NCBI GenBank assembly: GCA_017938925.1
Contig: JAGBAO010000016.1
Location: forward strand, 1 to 45,323
Origin: Bacteroidales bacterium
GTDB taxonomy: Bacteria > Bacteroidota > Bacteroidia > Bacteroidales > UBA932
Length of the DNA: 45,323 bases
Reading direction: 5' to 3'
Shown in pieces: positions 28,664-37,892 of this stretch. The notes beneath the pieces are model-generated. The model searched no databases, was not told the DNA's origin, and was given only the letters and a program-made list of their open reading frames with translations. The translations under genes were made by a program, and so were the position numbers. Within the stretch, counting starts at the first letter, position 1; each line of letters starts with the position of its first letter.

Positions 28664-30508
28664 TTAATTATTTTTTTCTTTTGTCAAAGGATTGTATTCT
28701 TTTCCCTTTCCTTCATATCCTGCATTCTTGAAATACTCGACGAAGGTGAGTCGAAGAGGATGTACGAATGCTCCCAGGCAGGACATTGCAAGATTGAGTG
28801 AATGTCCGAAAAGGAGTATAAGAGCGAATGGCAGGAAGTTGATTACTGAGATTCCGTCTCCGACGATGATGCCGCCCAGGATGTTGAATGCCTGTCCGAG
28901 CATACCTCCAGCAAGTCCCAGAGCATAGAGTCGGATGTAACTGAGTACATCTCCGAGGATTCCCGTTACCATATTGTATGTGTCCCAGAGTCCAGAACCG
29001 ATATTCGAAAGCGGATTCTTGCCTGGCGTATTGAATATATATATGCCAAGGGCAGATACCACTCCGATAACGATCACGATCCATTTGATGACATCAGGTG
29101 ATACCAGTTTCGCCATTCCAAGTGCAGCTGTCGCAATTCCGCCTACGATAAGCAGAAGCCATCCCCATACACTGACGGTCTCTCTGAAACCGAATCTCTT
29201 AGTGTAGCCGATCGCCTTTACGGTCATTGCAAGACAGATATGGAAGATACCGATACCGAGTGCAAGAATCATCTGTGCCGGGAAGCCGGCTATGGTTCCT
29301 GTAATCATTATCTTCTTCATTGCCTGAGGATACCATTCTGCTGCAGAAAGATCGATTCCGAATGCAGTTCCCAAAACTAGACCGATAGCGAATGTACCGG
29401 CTCCCAGGATTGAAATGATCGGACCGATGTTCTTGAGCATAGCGATATTGATCCATTTCTTCGCAACAGCAATTCCAAGAAGTATCAGTATGAGGCCATA
29501 TCCTGCGTCTCCCATACACATTGCAAAGAAGAGCAGATAGAATGGAGCGACAATAGGTGTTGGGTCGAACTCTGTATAAACAGGAGCACCATACATCTCT
29601 GTAAACACCTCAAACTGACGTGTGAACCAATTGTTCTTCAGTTTGATAGGCGGATTGTCCTCCAGAACGGCCTCTTCCTTGAGGTAGAGTACTCCCATAT
29701 TGTCAAATGCCTCGACAAGCTCGGCGTCATTCTCGACAGGAGCAAATCCTGTGAATACAGTAACGAGGTTCTCTGCGGCACCCTGTCCGACCTCTTTTGC
29801 AAGGTAACGGTCGAGTTCGACAAGGTCATTGTTGCAGGATTCCTTTATAGCCGGGATATAATCCTTCGCATTGAGAAGTCCCGCCTTGCACCCGATCATC
29901 TCAGCCTTGATTTCTGCAAGTTCGGCTGATGCTTCTGTATAAGTTCCTTCCGGAGCAGCGGTTTCGTTGATAGGGAAGCTATATGCCTCACCCTTTGGAG
30001 CTACAGTTACGAACCATACCTTTTTTCCGTCGTTTGAAACGACCTGAAGAGGGTAGAGTTCACCCCAGGTCTCGTCGAACTTCTTGGCATCTACGCTGTA
30101 ATAGCGTACAATGTATCCGAGATCAGCGAGTCCGTCTACTGCTTTTTTATCATATTCTCCCCAAGGACGTCTTGTATTAAGCTGTTTTTCAGCATTTGCA
30201 TTAGCAATGTGAAGTTCGGCGAGTCTGGTCCTGCACTCTTCAATAAAGTCCACAGGGTCACCTTCTACATTTACAGTGGCCTTTGCAATTGCTTCAGCAT
30301 CAGCATCTTTTGAGTAGTCTATGCCCTCAAGGAATTCCAGAGTCTTTCTCGCTCTTTCTGCCTTGTGGAACATAATGGAAGAGTCGGAATCAACAGGTTT
30401 TTCAGAACGGCTGATATCCACGACTCCAAGCTCCTGAAGCTGCTCCAGGAAACCCTCCTTCTCCTCGGTCATGAGGATGAAGGAATATTTTGTCATCTTA
30501 GTTATCAT
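28664..30508 (-). CDS. atpI: V-type ATPase subunit I (membrane stator)
   Basis: A 614-residue stator subunit equivalent to eukaryotic subunit a. The N-terminal soluble half (to about residue 315) has alternating alpha/beta and coiled-coil segments for binding the peripheral stalk. The C-terminal half has seven or eight membrane helices, with the essential arginine in DVLSYIRLYALGLAGG. The chosen start MITKMTKYSF is an ATG overlapping the atpD 3' end by 11 bases. An upstream TTG gives ten extra residues and is less likely, and a later ATG at 30496 is possible. Confidence 0.92.
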   Translation of the reverse strand: MITKMTKYSFILMTEEKEGFLEQLQELGVVDISRSEKPVDSDSSIMFHKAERARKTLEFLEGIDYSKDADAEAIAKATVNVEGDPVDFIEECRTRLAELHIANANAEKQLNTRRPWGEYDKKAVDGLADLGYIVRYYSVDAKKFDETWGELYPLQVVSNDGKKVWFVTVAPKGEAYSFPINETAAPEGTYTEASAELAEIKAEMIGCKAGLLNAKDYIPAIKESCNNDLVELDRYLAKEVGQGAAENLVTVFTGFAPVENDAELVEAFDNMGVLYLKEEAVLEDNPPIKLKNNWFTRQFEVFTEMYGAPVYTEFDPTPIVAPFYLLFFAMCMGDAGYGLILILLGIAVAKKWINIAMLKNIGPIISILGAGTFAIGLVLGTAFGIDLSAAEWYPQAMKKIMITGTIAGFPAQMILALGIGIFHICLAMTVKAIGYTKRFGFRETVSVWGWLLLIVGGIATAALGMAKLVSPDVIKWIVIVIGVVSALGIYIFNTPGKNPLSNIGSGLWDTYNMVTGILGDVLSYIRLYALGLAGGMLGQAFNILGGIIVGDGISVINFLPFALILLFGHSLNLAMSCLGAFVHPLRLTFVEYFKNAGYEGKGKEYNPLTKEKNN

Positions 30509-31115
30509 TGTTCTGTTCCTCCTCTTCTTCAATAGCATGTCTGCTCTTCACGATCTTGGAAGCTGCCTTGGAGAGGTTCTCCTCGTCTTCCATATATCGT
30601 TTGATCTTTCTGATTGCCTCCTGATATCCGGGGATCTGCACCTTCTCGTAAAGGTTCACCTTCTGAGTGGTCTTCTTTCTCTGGAAATCGAGGATACGGG
30701 CCTTCTCCAGATACACCTCGGATTCTATTCCGAGCCTTGAGAGCTCCTTGAGTATTGCAACTCCGTCCGCATACCATGCAGGGCAGTTGAAGGCGTTGAA
30801 CTCGTGGATCTCGTATTTGATCTCTCCAAGGGCAGGGGTCTTCACTCCCGCCACCTTCACCGTGTAGAGGTCCACATCAGTGATTGAGATCAGATTAGGC
30901 TGGAATTCGTTCCAGAGGGCTGCGAGATAGTCGTATCTCTTCAGGGCGGCATCAAGATCTTCAATAAGCTTCTCCGACTGGTCCTTGGCCTTCTTCACCT
31001 CAAGACGCAGTGCCGATTCCTTGTTCTTCAACGTCGGAAGGGCATTCTTTCGCATCTTGAGCTGCTTGTTCAAGTTGTTCAGAGATGTCTTATTATATTG
31101 AAATTTAATTGCCAT
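30498..31115 (-). CDS. atpD: V-type ATPase subunit D (central stalk)
   Basis: A 205-residue long coiled-coil protein that forms the rotor shaft through the A3B3 head. The N-terminal helix starts KFQYNKTSLNNLNKQLKMRKNALP and the C-terminal helix runs from about 140 to the acidic tail EEEEEQNN. The short middle segment is family-typical. It lies two bases after atpB, and its end overlaps atpI. Confidence 0.92.
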   Translation of the reverse strand: MAIKFQYNKTSLNNLNKQLKMRKNALPTLKNKESALRLEVKKAKDQSEKLIEDLDAALKRYDYLAALWNEFQPNLISITDVDLYTVKVAGVKTPALGEIKYEIHEFNAFNCPAWYADGVAILKELSRLGIESEVYLEKARILDFQRKKTTQKVNLYEKVQIPGYQEAIRKIKRYMEDEENLSKAASKIVKSRHAIEEEEEQNNDN

Positions 31116-31117
31116 AA

Positions 31118-32440
31118 TTAATTACCTTTCCAGTAAGTGTCGATAAGCTCCTGCTTGATACCGGTCTCAGCCTTGGTGAAGTATGTGCCGAAGAGCTCCC
31201 ATGCGGTGTCAAGCATGTCGTCGATCTTGAGGTTGACGTCAATCGCAAGGAGTCTTGTGGCATATGCCTTCGCATAGTCAAGGCAGCGGAGGTCGTAGTC
31301 GCTGAGGTCGAAACCGTTCTCGAGCTTTGTCTTTGCGTTCTGGGCATCGGCATAAAGACGTACGGATGCGTTCATCACCTGACCGTGGTCCTTACGTGTC
31401 TTCTTACCCTGCACGAGCTGCTTCAGACGTGAAAGCGAACGGAACGGGTCGATGATGACCTTTCCTGAATCCGGGTCGGTACGGAGGAAGAGCTGTCCCT
31501 CTGTGATATATCCTGTGTTGTCCGGAATCGCGTGGGTGATGTCTCCGTCGTTGAGGGTGGTCACTGCGATGATGGTGATCGAACCTCCGTCAGGAAGCTG
31601 CACGGCCTTCTCGTAGATCTTCGCAAGGTCCGAGTAGAGCGAACCCGGCATGGAGTCCTTTGAAGGAATCTGGTCCATACGGTTCGACACGATGGAGAGC
31701 GCGTCGGCGTAGAGCGTCATGTCGGTAAGGAGCACGAGCACCTTCTCGTTCTTCTCCACTGCGAAGTACTCTGCTGCTGCGAGAGCCATGTCCGGAATAA
31801 GGAGACGCTCCACAGGAGGCTGCTCGGTGGTGTTCACGAACGAGATGATCTTGTCCAGGGCACCTGCCGCCTCGAATTCGTGCTTGAAGTAGAGGTAGTC
31901 GTCGTTTGAAAGACCCATACCTCCGAGGATGATCTTGTCCACATCCGCACGAAGAGCCACCTGAGCCATTACATTGTTATATGGCTGGTCTGGGTCTGCG
32001 AAGAAAGGAATCTTCTGTCCTGAGACGAGGGTGTTGTTGAGGTCGATACCCGCGATACCTGTAGGAATCAGCTGTGAAGGCTGCTTTCTCTTGTATGGGT
32101 TCACAGATGGGCCTCCGATCTCCACTGTCTTTCCTTCCACTGCGGGACCGCCGTCGATAGGCTCTCCGTATGCGTTGAAGAAACGTCCTGCGAGCTCGTC
32201 GCTGACGTTCAGGGTAGGAGCTCCTCCGAGGAACACAACCTCAGCATCGGTAGGAATACCCTCTGTACCTGAGAAGATCTGGAGTGTCACGAGGTCGCCC
32301 TTGGTCTTAACCACCTGAGCAAGGCGGCCGTCTACGAGTGCGAGCTCGTCGTTGGATACACCTGTAGCCTTGAGCGCTACGGTAGCCTTTGTGATGGCCT
32401 CCAACTTAGTGTATATTTTCTGAAATGCCTTATTTGCCAT
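31118..32440 (-). CDS. atpB: V-type ATPase subunit B (non-catalytic head)
   Basis: A 440-residue subunit of the A3B3 head. It contributes an arginine to the catalytic interface and has no working P-loop, consistent with PFFADPDQPYNNVMAQVALRA where a Walker A would be in the A subunit. Markers include GRFFNAYGEPIDGGP, PSNDE-like NPYKRKQPSQLIPTGI, and SIVSNRMDQIPSKDSMPGSLYSDLAKIYE. Its start overlaps the end of atpA by 11 bases. Confidence 0.95.
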   Translation of the reverse strand: MANKAFQKIYTKLEAITKATVALKATGVSNDELALVDGRLAQVVKTKGDLVTLQIFSGTEGIPTDAEVVFLGGAPTLNVSDELAGRFFNAYGEPIDGGPAVEGKTVEIGGPSVNPYKRKQPSQLIPTGIAGIDLNNTLVSGQKIPFFADPDQPYNNVMAQVALRADVDKIILGGMGLSNDDYLYFKHEFEAAGALDKIISFVNTTEQPPVERLLIPDMALAAAEYFAVEKNEKVLVLLTDMTLYADALSIVSNRMDQIPSKDSMPGSLYSDLAKIYEKAVQLPDGGSITIIAVTTLNDGDITHAIPDNTGYITEGQLFLRTDPDSGKVIIDPFRSLSRLKQLVQGKKTRKDHGQVMNASVRLYADAQNAKTKLENGFDLSDYDLRCLDYAKAYATRLLAIDVNLKIDDMLDTAWELFGTYFTKAETGIKQELIDTYWKGN

Positions 32441-34181
32441 TGCTTAGAAGATTATTGAGTTTTTCCTGATATTCGTTGAATCTGTCGCTCTTGAACTCAG
32501 AGTAGTTCATCTGCCTGAGGGCGTTGATGAGCTCCTTGAAGTAATTGCGGCACTCCTCGAAGTCCTCGAATGTGAAGTCGCGCTCGCAGATTCCCATTAC
32601 GATTTCGAGCATGTATTTCTGTCTCTCGATAGGGCAGAGTGCGTCTATATCGTCGAATGCGTCCTGCTGGAGGATAACGAAGTCGAGGAGTTCTGACTTC
32701 CAGAAGATCTCGTGGTAGCTCATAGGCACGCCGTCGTCACCGAGGATGTTGATCTGGTCGTTGGCCTCCTTACCCTTGCGGACGATGTTCTTTGCCTTCT
32801 CGACCATCTCCACCCAGCCCGGCATGATGGTCTCGTTGAGGTACTCGCGGATTTCAGGATACTCCAGATACTTTGAATATGAGTCGATCGGGTTCACGGC
32901 AGGGTAGCGCTTCTGGTCGGCACGGTTCTGCTCGAGAGCGTAGAAGCAGCGGGCTGCCTTCTTTGTGGACTCTGTAACAGGCTCCTTGAGGTTACCTCCG
33001 GCCGGAGACACTGTTCCGATGAAGGTCACGGCACCGGTCTGTCCGTTGTTCAGGATGACCATGCCGGCACGTGCATAGAAGTTCGAGATGATGGCCGAGA
33101 GGTCCACTGGGAATGCATCTGCTCCCGGAAGCTCCTCCATACGGTTGGACATCTCACGCAGTGCCTGTGCCCAGCGTGAAGTCGAGTCAGCAAGCAGAAG
33201 GACCTTAAGACCCATTGCGCGGTAGTACTCGCAGATGGTCATGGCAGTATATACGGATGCCTCACGGGCAGCCACCGGCATGTTTGATGTGTTGCAGATG
33301 ATGGTTGTACGCTCCATCAGGTGGCGTCCTGTGTGCGGGTCGATGAGCTCAGGGAACTCGGCGAAGATCTCCACGACCTCGTTCGCACGCTCTCCGCAGG
33401 CTGCCATCACGATGACATCAGCGTCGCCCTGCTTGGCGATTGCATGCTGGAGCACTGTCTTTCCACAGCCGAACGGACCAGGGATGAAGCCTGTACCGCC
33501 TTCCGCGATAGGGTTGAGAGTGTCGATCGCACGCACTCCGGTCTCCATGATCTTTGATGGCCTTGGCTTTTCCTTGTAGCCCTTGACAGCCACCTTCACC
33601 GGCCATTTCTGCCACATGGTCACTTCCACATCCTCTCCTTCTGCGTTGGTGAGGACTGCAACCACCTTGTCGATATTGTACTGGCCAGCCTCTGCCACTG
33701 ACTTCACGGTGTATTCGCCCTTGAATGCGAAAGGAACCATGATCTTGTGAGGAAGCCATCCTTCCTTCACTTCTCCGAGCCAGTCCGCTGCGACCACCTT
33801 GTCGCCCGGCTTTGCCAGAGGTGTGAAATCCCAGAGCTTCTCGTGGTTGAGAGGGTCTGTGTATTCTCCTCTCTTGAGGAACACTCCTGTCATTGTGGTG
33901 AGGTCGTTCTGGAGTCCGTCGTAGCTGTTTGAAAGCAGACCCGGACCGAGGGTGGCCTCGAGCATCTTGTCCTCGAACTCCACATGATCACCGTTCTTGA
34001 GTCCACGGGTGCTCTCGAACACCTGCACAGCGGCGTTCTTTCCGTTCACCTTGATGACCTCGGACATGAGCCTGGTGTCTCCGACCGTGATGTAGCAGAT
34101 CTCATTCTGCGACACCGGTCCGTCCACTTCCACTGTCACGAGGTTGGAAACGATACCCGTAACCTTTCCTGTTGTCTTCAT
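32430..34181 (-). CDS. atpA: V-type ATPase subunit A (catalytic head)
   Basis: A 583-residue catalytic subunit of the rotary ATPase. The Walker A is GPFGCGKTV with Lys241. ACGERANEVVE is the catalytic glutamate region, and LADSTSRWAQALREMSNRMEELPG is the Walker B region. The V-type non-homologous insert lies between about 110 and 190. Length is near the family average. The ATG lies 16 bases after the DUF2764 stop, and the 3' end overlaps atpB. The standard V/A-type A subunit name is used; it is not the F-type atpA. Confidence 0.97.
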   Translation of the reverse strand: MKTTGKVTGIVSNLVTVEVDGPVSQNEICYITVGDTRLMSEVIKVNGKNAAVQVFESTRGLKNGDHVEFEDKMLEATLGPGLLSNSYDGLQNDLTTMTGVFLKRGEYTDPLNHEKLWDFTPLAKPGDKVVAADWLGEVKEGWLPHKIMVPFAFKGEYTVKSVAEAGQYNIDKVVAVLTNAEGEDVEVTMWQKWPVKVAVKGYKEKPRPSKIMETGVRAIDTLNPIAEGGTGFIPGPFGCGKTVLQHAIAKQGDADVIVMAACGERANEVVEIFAEFPELIDPHTGRHLMERTTIICNTSNMPVAAREASVYTAMTICEYYRAMGLKVLLLADSTSRWAQALREMSNRMEELPGADAFPVDLSAIISNFYARAGMVILNNGQTGAVTFIGTVSPAGGNLKEPVTESTKKAARCFYALEQNRADQKRYPAVNPIDSYSKYLEYPEIREYLNETIMPGWVEMVEKAKNIVRKGKEANDQINILGDDGVPMSYHEIFWKSELLDFVILQQDAFDDIDALCPIERQKYMLEIVMGICERDFTFEDFEECRNYFKELINALRQMNYSEFKSDRFNEYQEKLNNLLSNGK

Positions 34182-34197
34182 ATTTGTTATAATTTAA

Positions 34198-34830
34198 TTA
34201 TTTTTCATTGTATTCCACACCTTTGAAGGTGCCGCGGATCTCATCCACGAGTCTCTTGAACATCTCACGTCCGGTCTGCTCGTCGAGCTGGAGCCATCTG
34301 CGGATGATCATCATCTTCACGACCACCCCGAGAATCCTGTCGAAGTTCAGATAGTCGAAAAGGGTGAGCTCGTCGATCTTGTCCCAGTAGAGGTCGTCGA
34401 TGCCTCTCTCGCGGGCGAGAATGTCACTGCCTTCGAGAATGGCCTGCAGTCGTGCCGCCTCCTTGAACTCCGGTTCTTCGATCTCGATGCCCATCTCGTC
34501 CGCATCGGGATCTGTCAGCGAGAGGACATCCTTGAGAGGGTCCCTGCCGAGAGCCTGGTTCAGATAGCGGACCTTGGCGTTGCGCACGTTGAGGTCGAAC
34601 TGGAAGAAGTCCCTGATGAACGCGTTGCCGTGCCCCAGAGCCTCCTTGTAGAACTCCTGTCCGATCTTCTCCTTGTCGAATCCGTCCTCGATCAGACGGA
34701 CAGTCTCCTGGTCCTTGGCAGAGAGAAGTTCCTTCACCTGGCAGAGGTATTCCTCCAGGCTCTTGTCTCCTTGCCTCCAGTCAGGTGTGAAATCGGGAAG
34801 ACCGGCTATTATATATATGTAGTTGTTCAT
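34198..34830 (-). CDS. DUF2764 protein of the V-ATPase operon
   Basis: A 210-residue, mostly helical, acidic cytosolic protein of the DUF2764 family, found in the V-ATPase operons of Bacteroidetes, spirochaetes and chlamydiae between subunits E and A. It opens with NNYIYIIAGLPDF. It contains FFQFDLNVRNAKVRYLNQALG and FDRILGVVVKMMIIRRWLQLD. Subunit C (the socket between rotor ring and shaft) is missing from this operon, and the size, helical content and gene position make DUF2764 a candidate replacement. That is inference. The ATG overlaps the atpE stop by one base (TAATG). Confidence 0.85.
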   Translation of the reverse strand: MNNYIYIIAGLPDFTPDWRQGDKSLEEYLCQVKELLSAKDQETVRLIEDGFDKEKIGQEFYKEALGHGNAFIRDFFQFDLNVRNAKVRYLNQALGRDPLKDVLSLTDPDADEMGIEIEEPEFKEAARLQAILEGSDILARERGIDDLYWDKIDELTLFDYLNFDRILGVVVKMMIIRRWLQLDEQTGREMFKRLVDEIRGTFKGVEYNEK

Positions 34831-35435
34831 TATCCGAAGAGAAGTTTCTTTGTTGTCGGTCTGAGATACTCTGAAATGAGTTCTGTGAATGTCTCGTCAG
34901 TGAAGCTGATGAAATAACCTCCCTCCTTAGGACCGATCTGGAAGCCTCCGCTCACCTTCTTTGAGAATGTAGCTTCGACACCAGCTCCGAGAGTCTTCGA
35001 GAGTTCGTTTGTCACGAATGGCTCGAGTTCCTTCTTCAGTGCCCCAGGGAGAACCACTGCGAGTTCGACCGGACCGTCTGTGGTGAACTTCTCTGCCACA
35101 GCCTTGATGAGCTCCTTCACATAGTCAGCTGATGAAAGCGTCTTCTTCACGGCCTCGTCGGTCATCTTGCCCACGATGAGTGTCTCGATGTCCTTCTTTG
35201 TTGCGGCAAGGCTCTGAGCCGCTGCCATCCTGACGTCAGAAGCAGTCTTGGTCTTGAGGTCTTCAGCCTGTTTCTGAGCCGCTGCAACGATCTGGGCAGC
35301 TTCCGCCTGTGCCTTGGCTACGATCTCCTCAGCCTGCACCTTTGCCTTCGCAAGAAGTTCCTCTCCTTCCTGCTTTCCTTTCGACAGACCCTCATTATAA
35401 AGTCTGTCAGTGAGTTCCTGCAATTTGTTCTGCAT
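34830..35435 (-). CDS. atpE: V-type ATPase subunit E (peripheral stalk)
   Basis: A 201-residue stator subunit. The N-terminal half is a long alanine- and glutamate-rich coiled coil (KQEGEELLAKAKVQAEEIV, then repeated AQ/AE heptads to about residue 80). The C-terminal globular part binds the top of the A3B3 head. Subunit E normally pairs with a G/H subunit, and none is present in the operon. It is the first gene, with a consensus promoter about 50 bases upstream. Confidence 0.88.
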   Translation of the reverse strand: MQNKLQELTDRLYNEGLSKGKQEGEELLAKAKVQAEEIVAKAQAEAAQIVAAAQKQAEDLKTKTASDVRMAAAQSLAATKKDIETLIVGKMTDEAVKKTLSSADYVKELIKAVAEKFTTDGPVELAVVLPGALKKELEPFVTNELSKTLGAGVEATFSKKVSGGFQIGPKEGGYFISFTDETFTELISEYLRPTTKKLLFG

Positions 35436-35488
35436 AGTGTTTATATTATGTTTTTGTGTATTTGATTACTATTTACATCTCAATCTTG

Positions 35489-35519
35489 CAAATTTAATAA
35501 TAAATCGTTCATAAAGCAA
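35489..35519 (-). promoter_or_regulatory. Promoter of the V-ATPase operon
   Basis: On the minus strand TTG (35519-35517), a 20-base spacer, then TAAATTTG (35496-35489). The leader to the atpE ATG is about 45 bases. Confidence 0.65.
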
Positions 35520-35646
35520 CCCATATACGTGCAATTTTGAATATATGTGGATGTGCTGAATGCCTGTTGATGTGTTTCTCCTGCATCAGGGCAGTGTTTT
35601 TTGTTTTGATGACCAGCCTAATTTATCGTATGCCAAGATGAGGCGC

Positions 35647-35676
35647 TTGAATTATTGGCAAAACTCCATAACTTTA
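35647..35676 (+). promoter_or_regulatory. Putative promoter of the AraC-type regulator
   Basis: TTG at 35647-35649, a 19-base spacer, then TAACTTTA at 35669-35676, one base off the TAnnTTTG consensus. The ATG at 35693 leaves a leader of about ten bases. The rest of the 257-base gap 35436-35692 holds only this and the V-ATPase promoter. Confidence 0.4.
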
Positions 35677-35692
35677 CAAAAATGCAATTTAT

Positions 35693-36814
35693 ATGTCTGA
35701 CATACTTGAATTTGGCATGGGACCGACCTGGGAGGCTGTCGCTCATTTCGTGCATGGAGGAGTGACGGTCTTCTTCATTGTGTGGTCCTGGCTGCTGTGG
35801 CCTTTGAGAAAACAGAGCAACATGATGTTCATGCTTTTCCTGAATATGCTGTATTTCGCTTTCTGCAATGTCAAGGATCTGATATTCCTTGTGGACGGCT
35901 ATTGGGAGAGCCTTTACTGGTCGGGAATCTCCGTGACCATCGACCTTCTGTATGTCCCGATTGTATCCAATTTCTTCATCGAAGTCGTCTCGCCTGGATG
36001 GGTGAACAAGCGAAGACTCCTTGTGCCGATGGCCTTCCAGGCGTTGTTCGTGCCGCTCTTCATCATCTTCCCGACTGAAACTGTCTATAACATAGCTATC
36101 GCATCCGCATATCTGGGAGGTGTGGTCGCATTCATCCTGGTGTGCTTCCTGATGGTGCGTCACCGCAGGTTCATCCGTGACAATTATTCCTATACAGAGC
36201 ATATTGATGCGACCTGGTCCATCAACTGCGTCATCCTCATGTTCCTGTGCCTGACCCTTTATATGTTAGCCTTCACTAATGAAACCTGGCTGAGTGGGGC
36301 TGTCTTCCAGCTGATGTGCGTAGGAGCATGGCTGTATCTTTATACGCTTTCCCGCAGACATTCTGTGGTAAATCTGCCTCCGTTCACCATCTTCGCATTC
36401 CCTTGGGTCAAGCAGGGGAACGGTCACGTTGAGGAGGAGTCCGTGACTCCGGATGTGTATGAATCGATTGCGGCTCATCTTGAAGCATGCATGACCGAAA
36501 AGAAGCTGTATCTGAATCCCAGGCTTACTCTTCAGGATGCGGCCACTGAAATAGGAACCAACAGGACATATCTGTCGAACTATCTGAACAATGTCCTGAA
36601 TATGACGTTTTATGAATATATCAACAACTACAGGGTGAGCGAAGCGTGCATAATCATTGATTCGGCTGATGCCGAGAGCCGAAAGACCATGTTCGAGATT
36701 GCGGAAATGTCCGGGTTCAACAGCATTTCGACTTTCAATCGTGCCTTTGCAAAGGTTACAGGATTTACTCCGACCCAATATGCTGTCAGACAGAGGCAGG
36801 ACGTGTCAAAGTGA
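35693..36814 (+). CDS. Membrane-anchored AraC-family transcriptional regulator
   Basis: A 373-residue protein with about six or seven membrane helices in the first 220 residues, then a cytosolic AraC/XylS DNA-binding domain (about 265-368). The two helix-turn-helix motifs are LTLQDAATEIGTNRTYLSNYLNN and MFEIAEMSGFNSISTFNRAFAKVTGFTP. No ligand-binding cupin or periplasmic domain is seen, so the signal is probably sensed in or at the membrane. Such integral-membrane AraC proteins are common in Bacteroidetes. It is divergent from the V-ATPase operon, so control of that operon is possible but unproven. Confidence 0.87.
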   Translation: MSDILEFGMGPTWEAVAHFVHGGVTVFFIVWSWLLWPLRKQSNMMFMLFLNMLYFAFCNVKDLIFLVDGYWESLYWSGISVTIDLLYVPIVSNFFIEVVSPGWVNKRRLLVPMAFQALFVPLFIIFPTETVYNIAIASAYLGGVVAFILVCFLMVRHRRFIRDNYSYTEHIDATWSINCVILMFLCLTLYMLAFTNETWLSGAVFQLMCVGAWLYLYTLSRRHSVVNLPPFTIFAFPWVKQGNGHVEEESVTPDVYESIAAHLEACMTEKKLYLNPRLTLQDAATEIGTNRTYLSNYLNNVLNMTFYEYINNYRVSEACIIIDSADAESRKTMFEIAEMSGFNSISTFNRAFAKVTGFTPTQYAVRQRQDVSK

Positions 36815-36912
36815 TCATTCTTAATTGCATAAGGATTGCTTTTATCTACAAATCAGATATAGCATGAATATCAAATTCTACTCAAAGGCAGCATCCTATC
36901 ATTTCTACGTCA

Positions 36913-36938
36913 AAGGGAGTGCTCAGAAGCACTCCCTT
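36913..36938. terminator. Bidirectional terminator between araC-type gene and metF
   Basis: AAGGGAGTGCT (36913-36923) pairs perfectly with AGCACTCCCTT (36928-36938) around a CAGA loop. TTAATATTT follows on the plus strand. On the minus strand the stem overlaps the metF stop codon. Confidence 0.75.
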
Positions 36939-37882
36939 AATATTTCGGTGATATTCCGGGATTTACCCATTGTATAGAAATGAACCGCCGGAACTCCGTG
37001 CGCGATGAGGTCCTTGCACTGCATCGTGCACCATTCGGTCCCGATCCTGTATAATGCTTCCTTGCTGTCCTTTGCCTTTGTCATCTCCCGGGTGAGTTCC
37101 ACTGGAATGTCGAGGGAAAAGGCCTCGGGGATGACGCTCAGCTGCTTGAATGTTGAGAGAGGCTTCAGTCCCGGAATGATAGGGACGCTTATGCCGGCTG
37201 CGCGGCATTTCTCTACGAAATCATAGTAGACCTTGTTGTCGAAGAACATCTGCGTGATGATGTAGTCGGCGCCGGCGTCCACCTTTCTTTTAAGGTTGGC
37301 TATGTCGGTCTCTATGTTGGGAGCCTCGAAGTGCTTTTCCGGATATGCTCCCACTCCTATGCAGAAGAATCTGTCATCGGCCTCAAGTCCTCTGCTTCTT
37401 CTGTATGTGCTGCTTCCCTGGTAGCTTCTTATGCCTTCAACCAGTTCGCTTGCATATCTGTAGCCGCCCGGAGTGGGGGAGAACCGCTTTTCTCCAGAGA
37501 TGCAGTCTCCCCTCAGGGCAACGATGTTGTTGATTCCAAGAAAGGCGAGATTGTCCAGCTTGCTTTCGATCTCTTCCGCAGTGCTACCTCCGCAGATCAG
37601 GTGGGGAACCACCTCCACGTCATATCTTGACATGATGGCTGCGCAGACGGTCGTCTCGCTGATCCTGTTCCGGATGAGGTGGCGGGTGAAGCTCCCGTCA
37701 GCCTCCTGCCTGAATTCGAATTCGTCCCTATGGCTGGTGACATTGATATACCTCGGGCTGAACTCCATGAAAGGCTCTATGCTTTCCAGAAGTTCATCCT
37801 TGGTGAGTCCTCTCAGTGGAGGAACTATTTCCAGTGAAGGGAAGGCCTTTTTGCTGCCTGCCAGAATCTCGCTTACTTTCAT
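36923..37882 (-). CDS. metF: Methylenetetrahydrofolate reductase
   Basis: A 319-residue flavoprotein that reduces 5,10-methylene-THF to 5-methyl-THF for methionine synthesis. Family marks are SLEIVPPLRG near the N-terminus, RGDCI (the usual LRGD), ADYIITQMFFDNKVY and PIIPGLKPLST. The start is the ATG at 37880-37882; a TTG two codons upstream is not needed. The ORF begins 10 bases after the DUF2147 gene stop, so the two are probably co-transcribed. The stop lies inside the terminator stem. Confidence 0.95.
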   Translation of the reverse strand: MKVSEILAGSKKAFPSLEIVPPLRGLTKDELLESIEPFMEFSPRYINVTSHRDEFEFRQEADGSFTRHLIRNRISETTVCAAIMSRYDVEVVPHLICGGSTAEEIESKLDNLAFLGINNIVALRGDCISGEKRFSPTPGGYRYASELVEGIRSYQGSSTYRRSRGLEADDRFFCIGVGAYPEKHFEAPNIETDIANLKRKVDAGADYIITQMFFDNKVYYDFVEKCRAAGISVPIIPGLKPLSTFKQLSVIPEAFSLDIPVELTREMTKAKDSKEALYRIGTEWCTMQCKDLIAHGVPAVHFYTMGKSRNITEILRECF

Positions 37883-37892
37883 TATCAATCAG

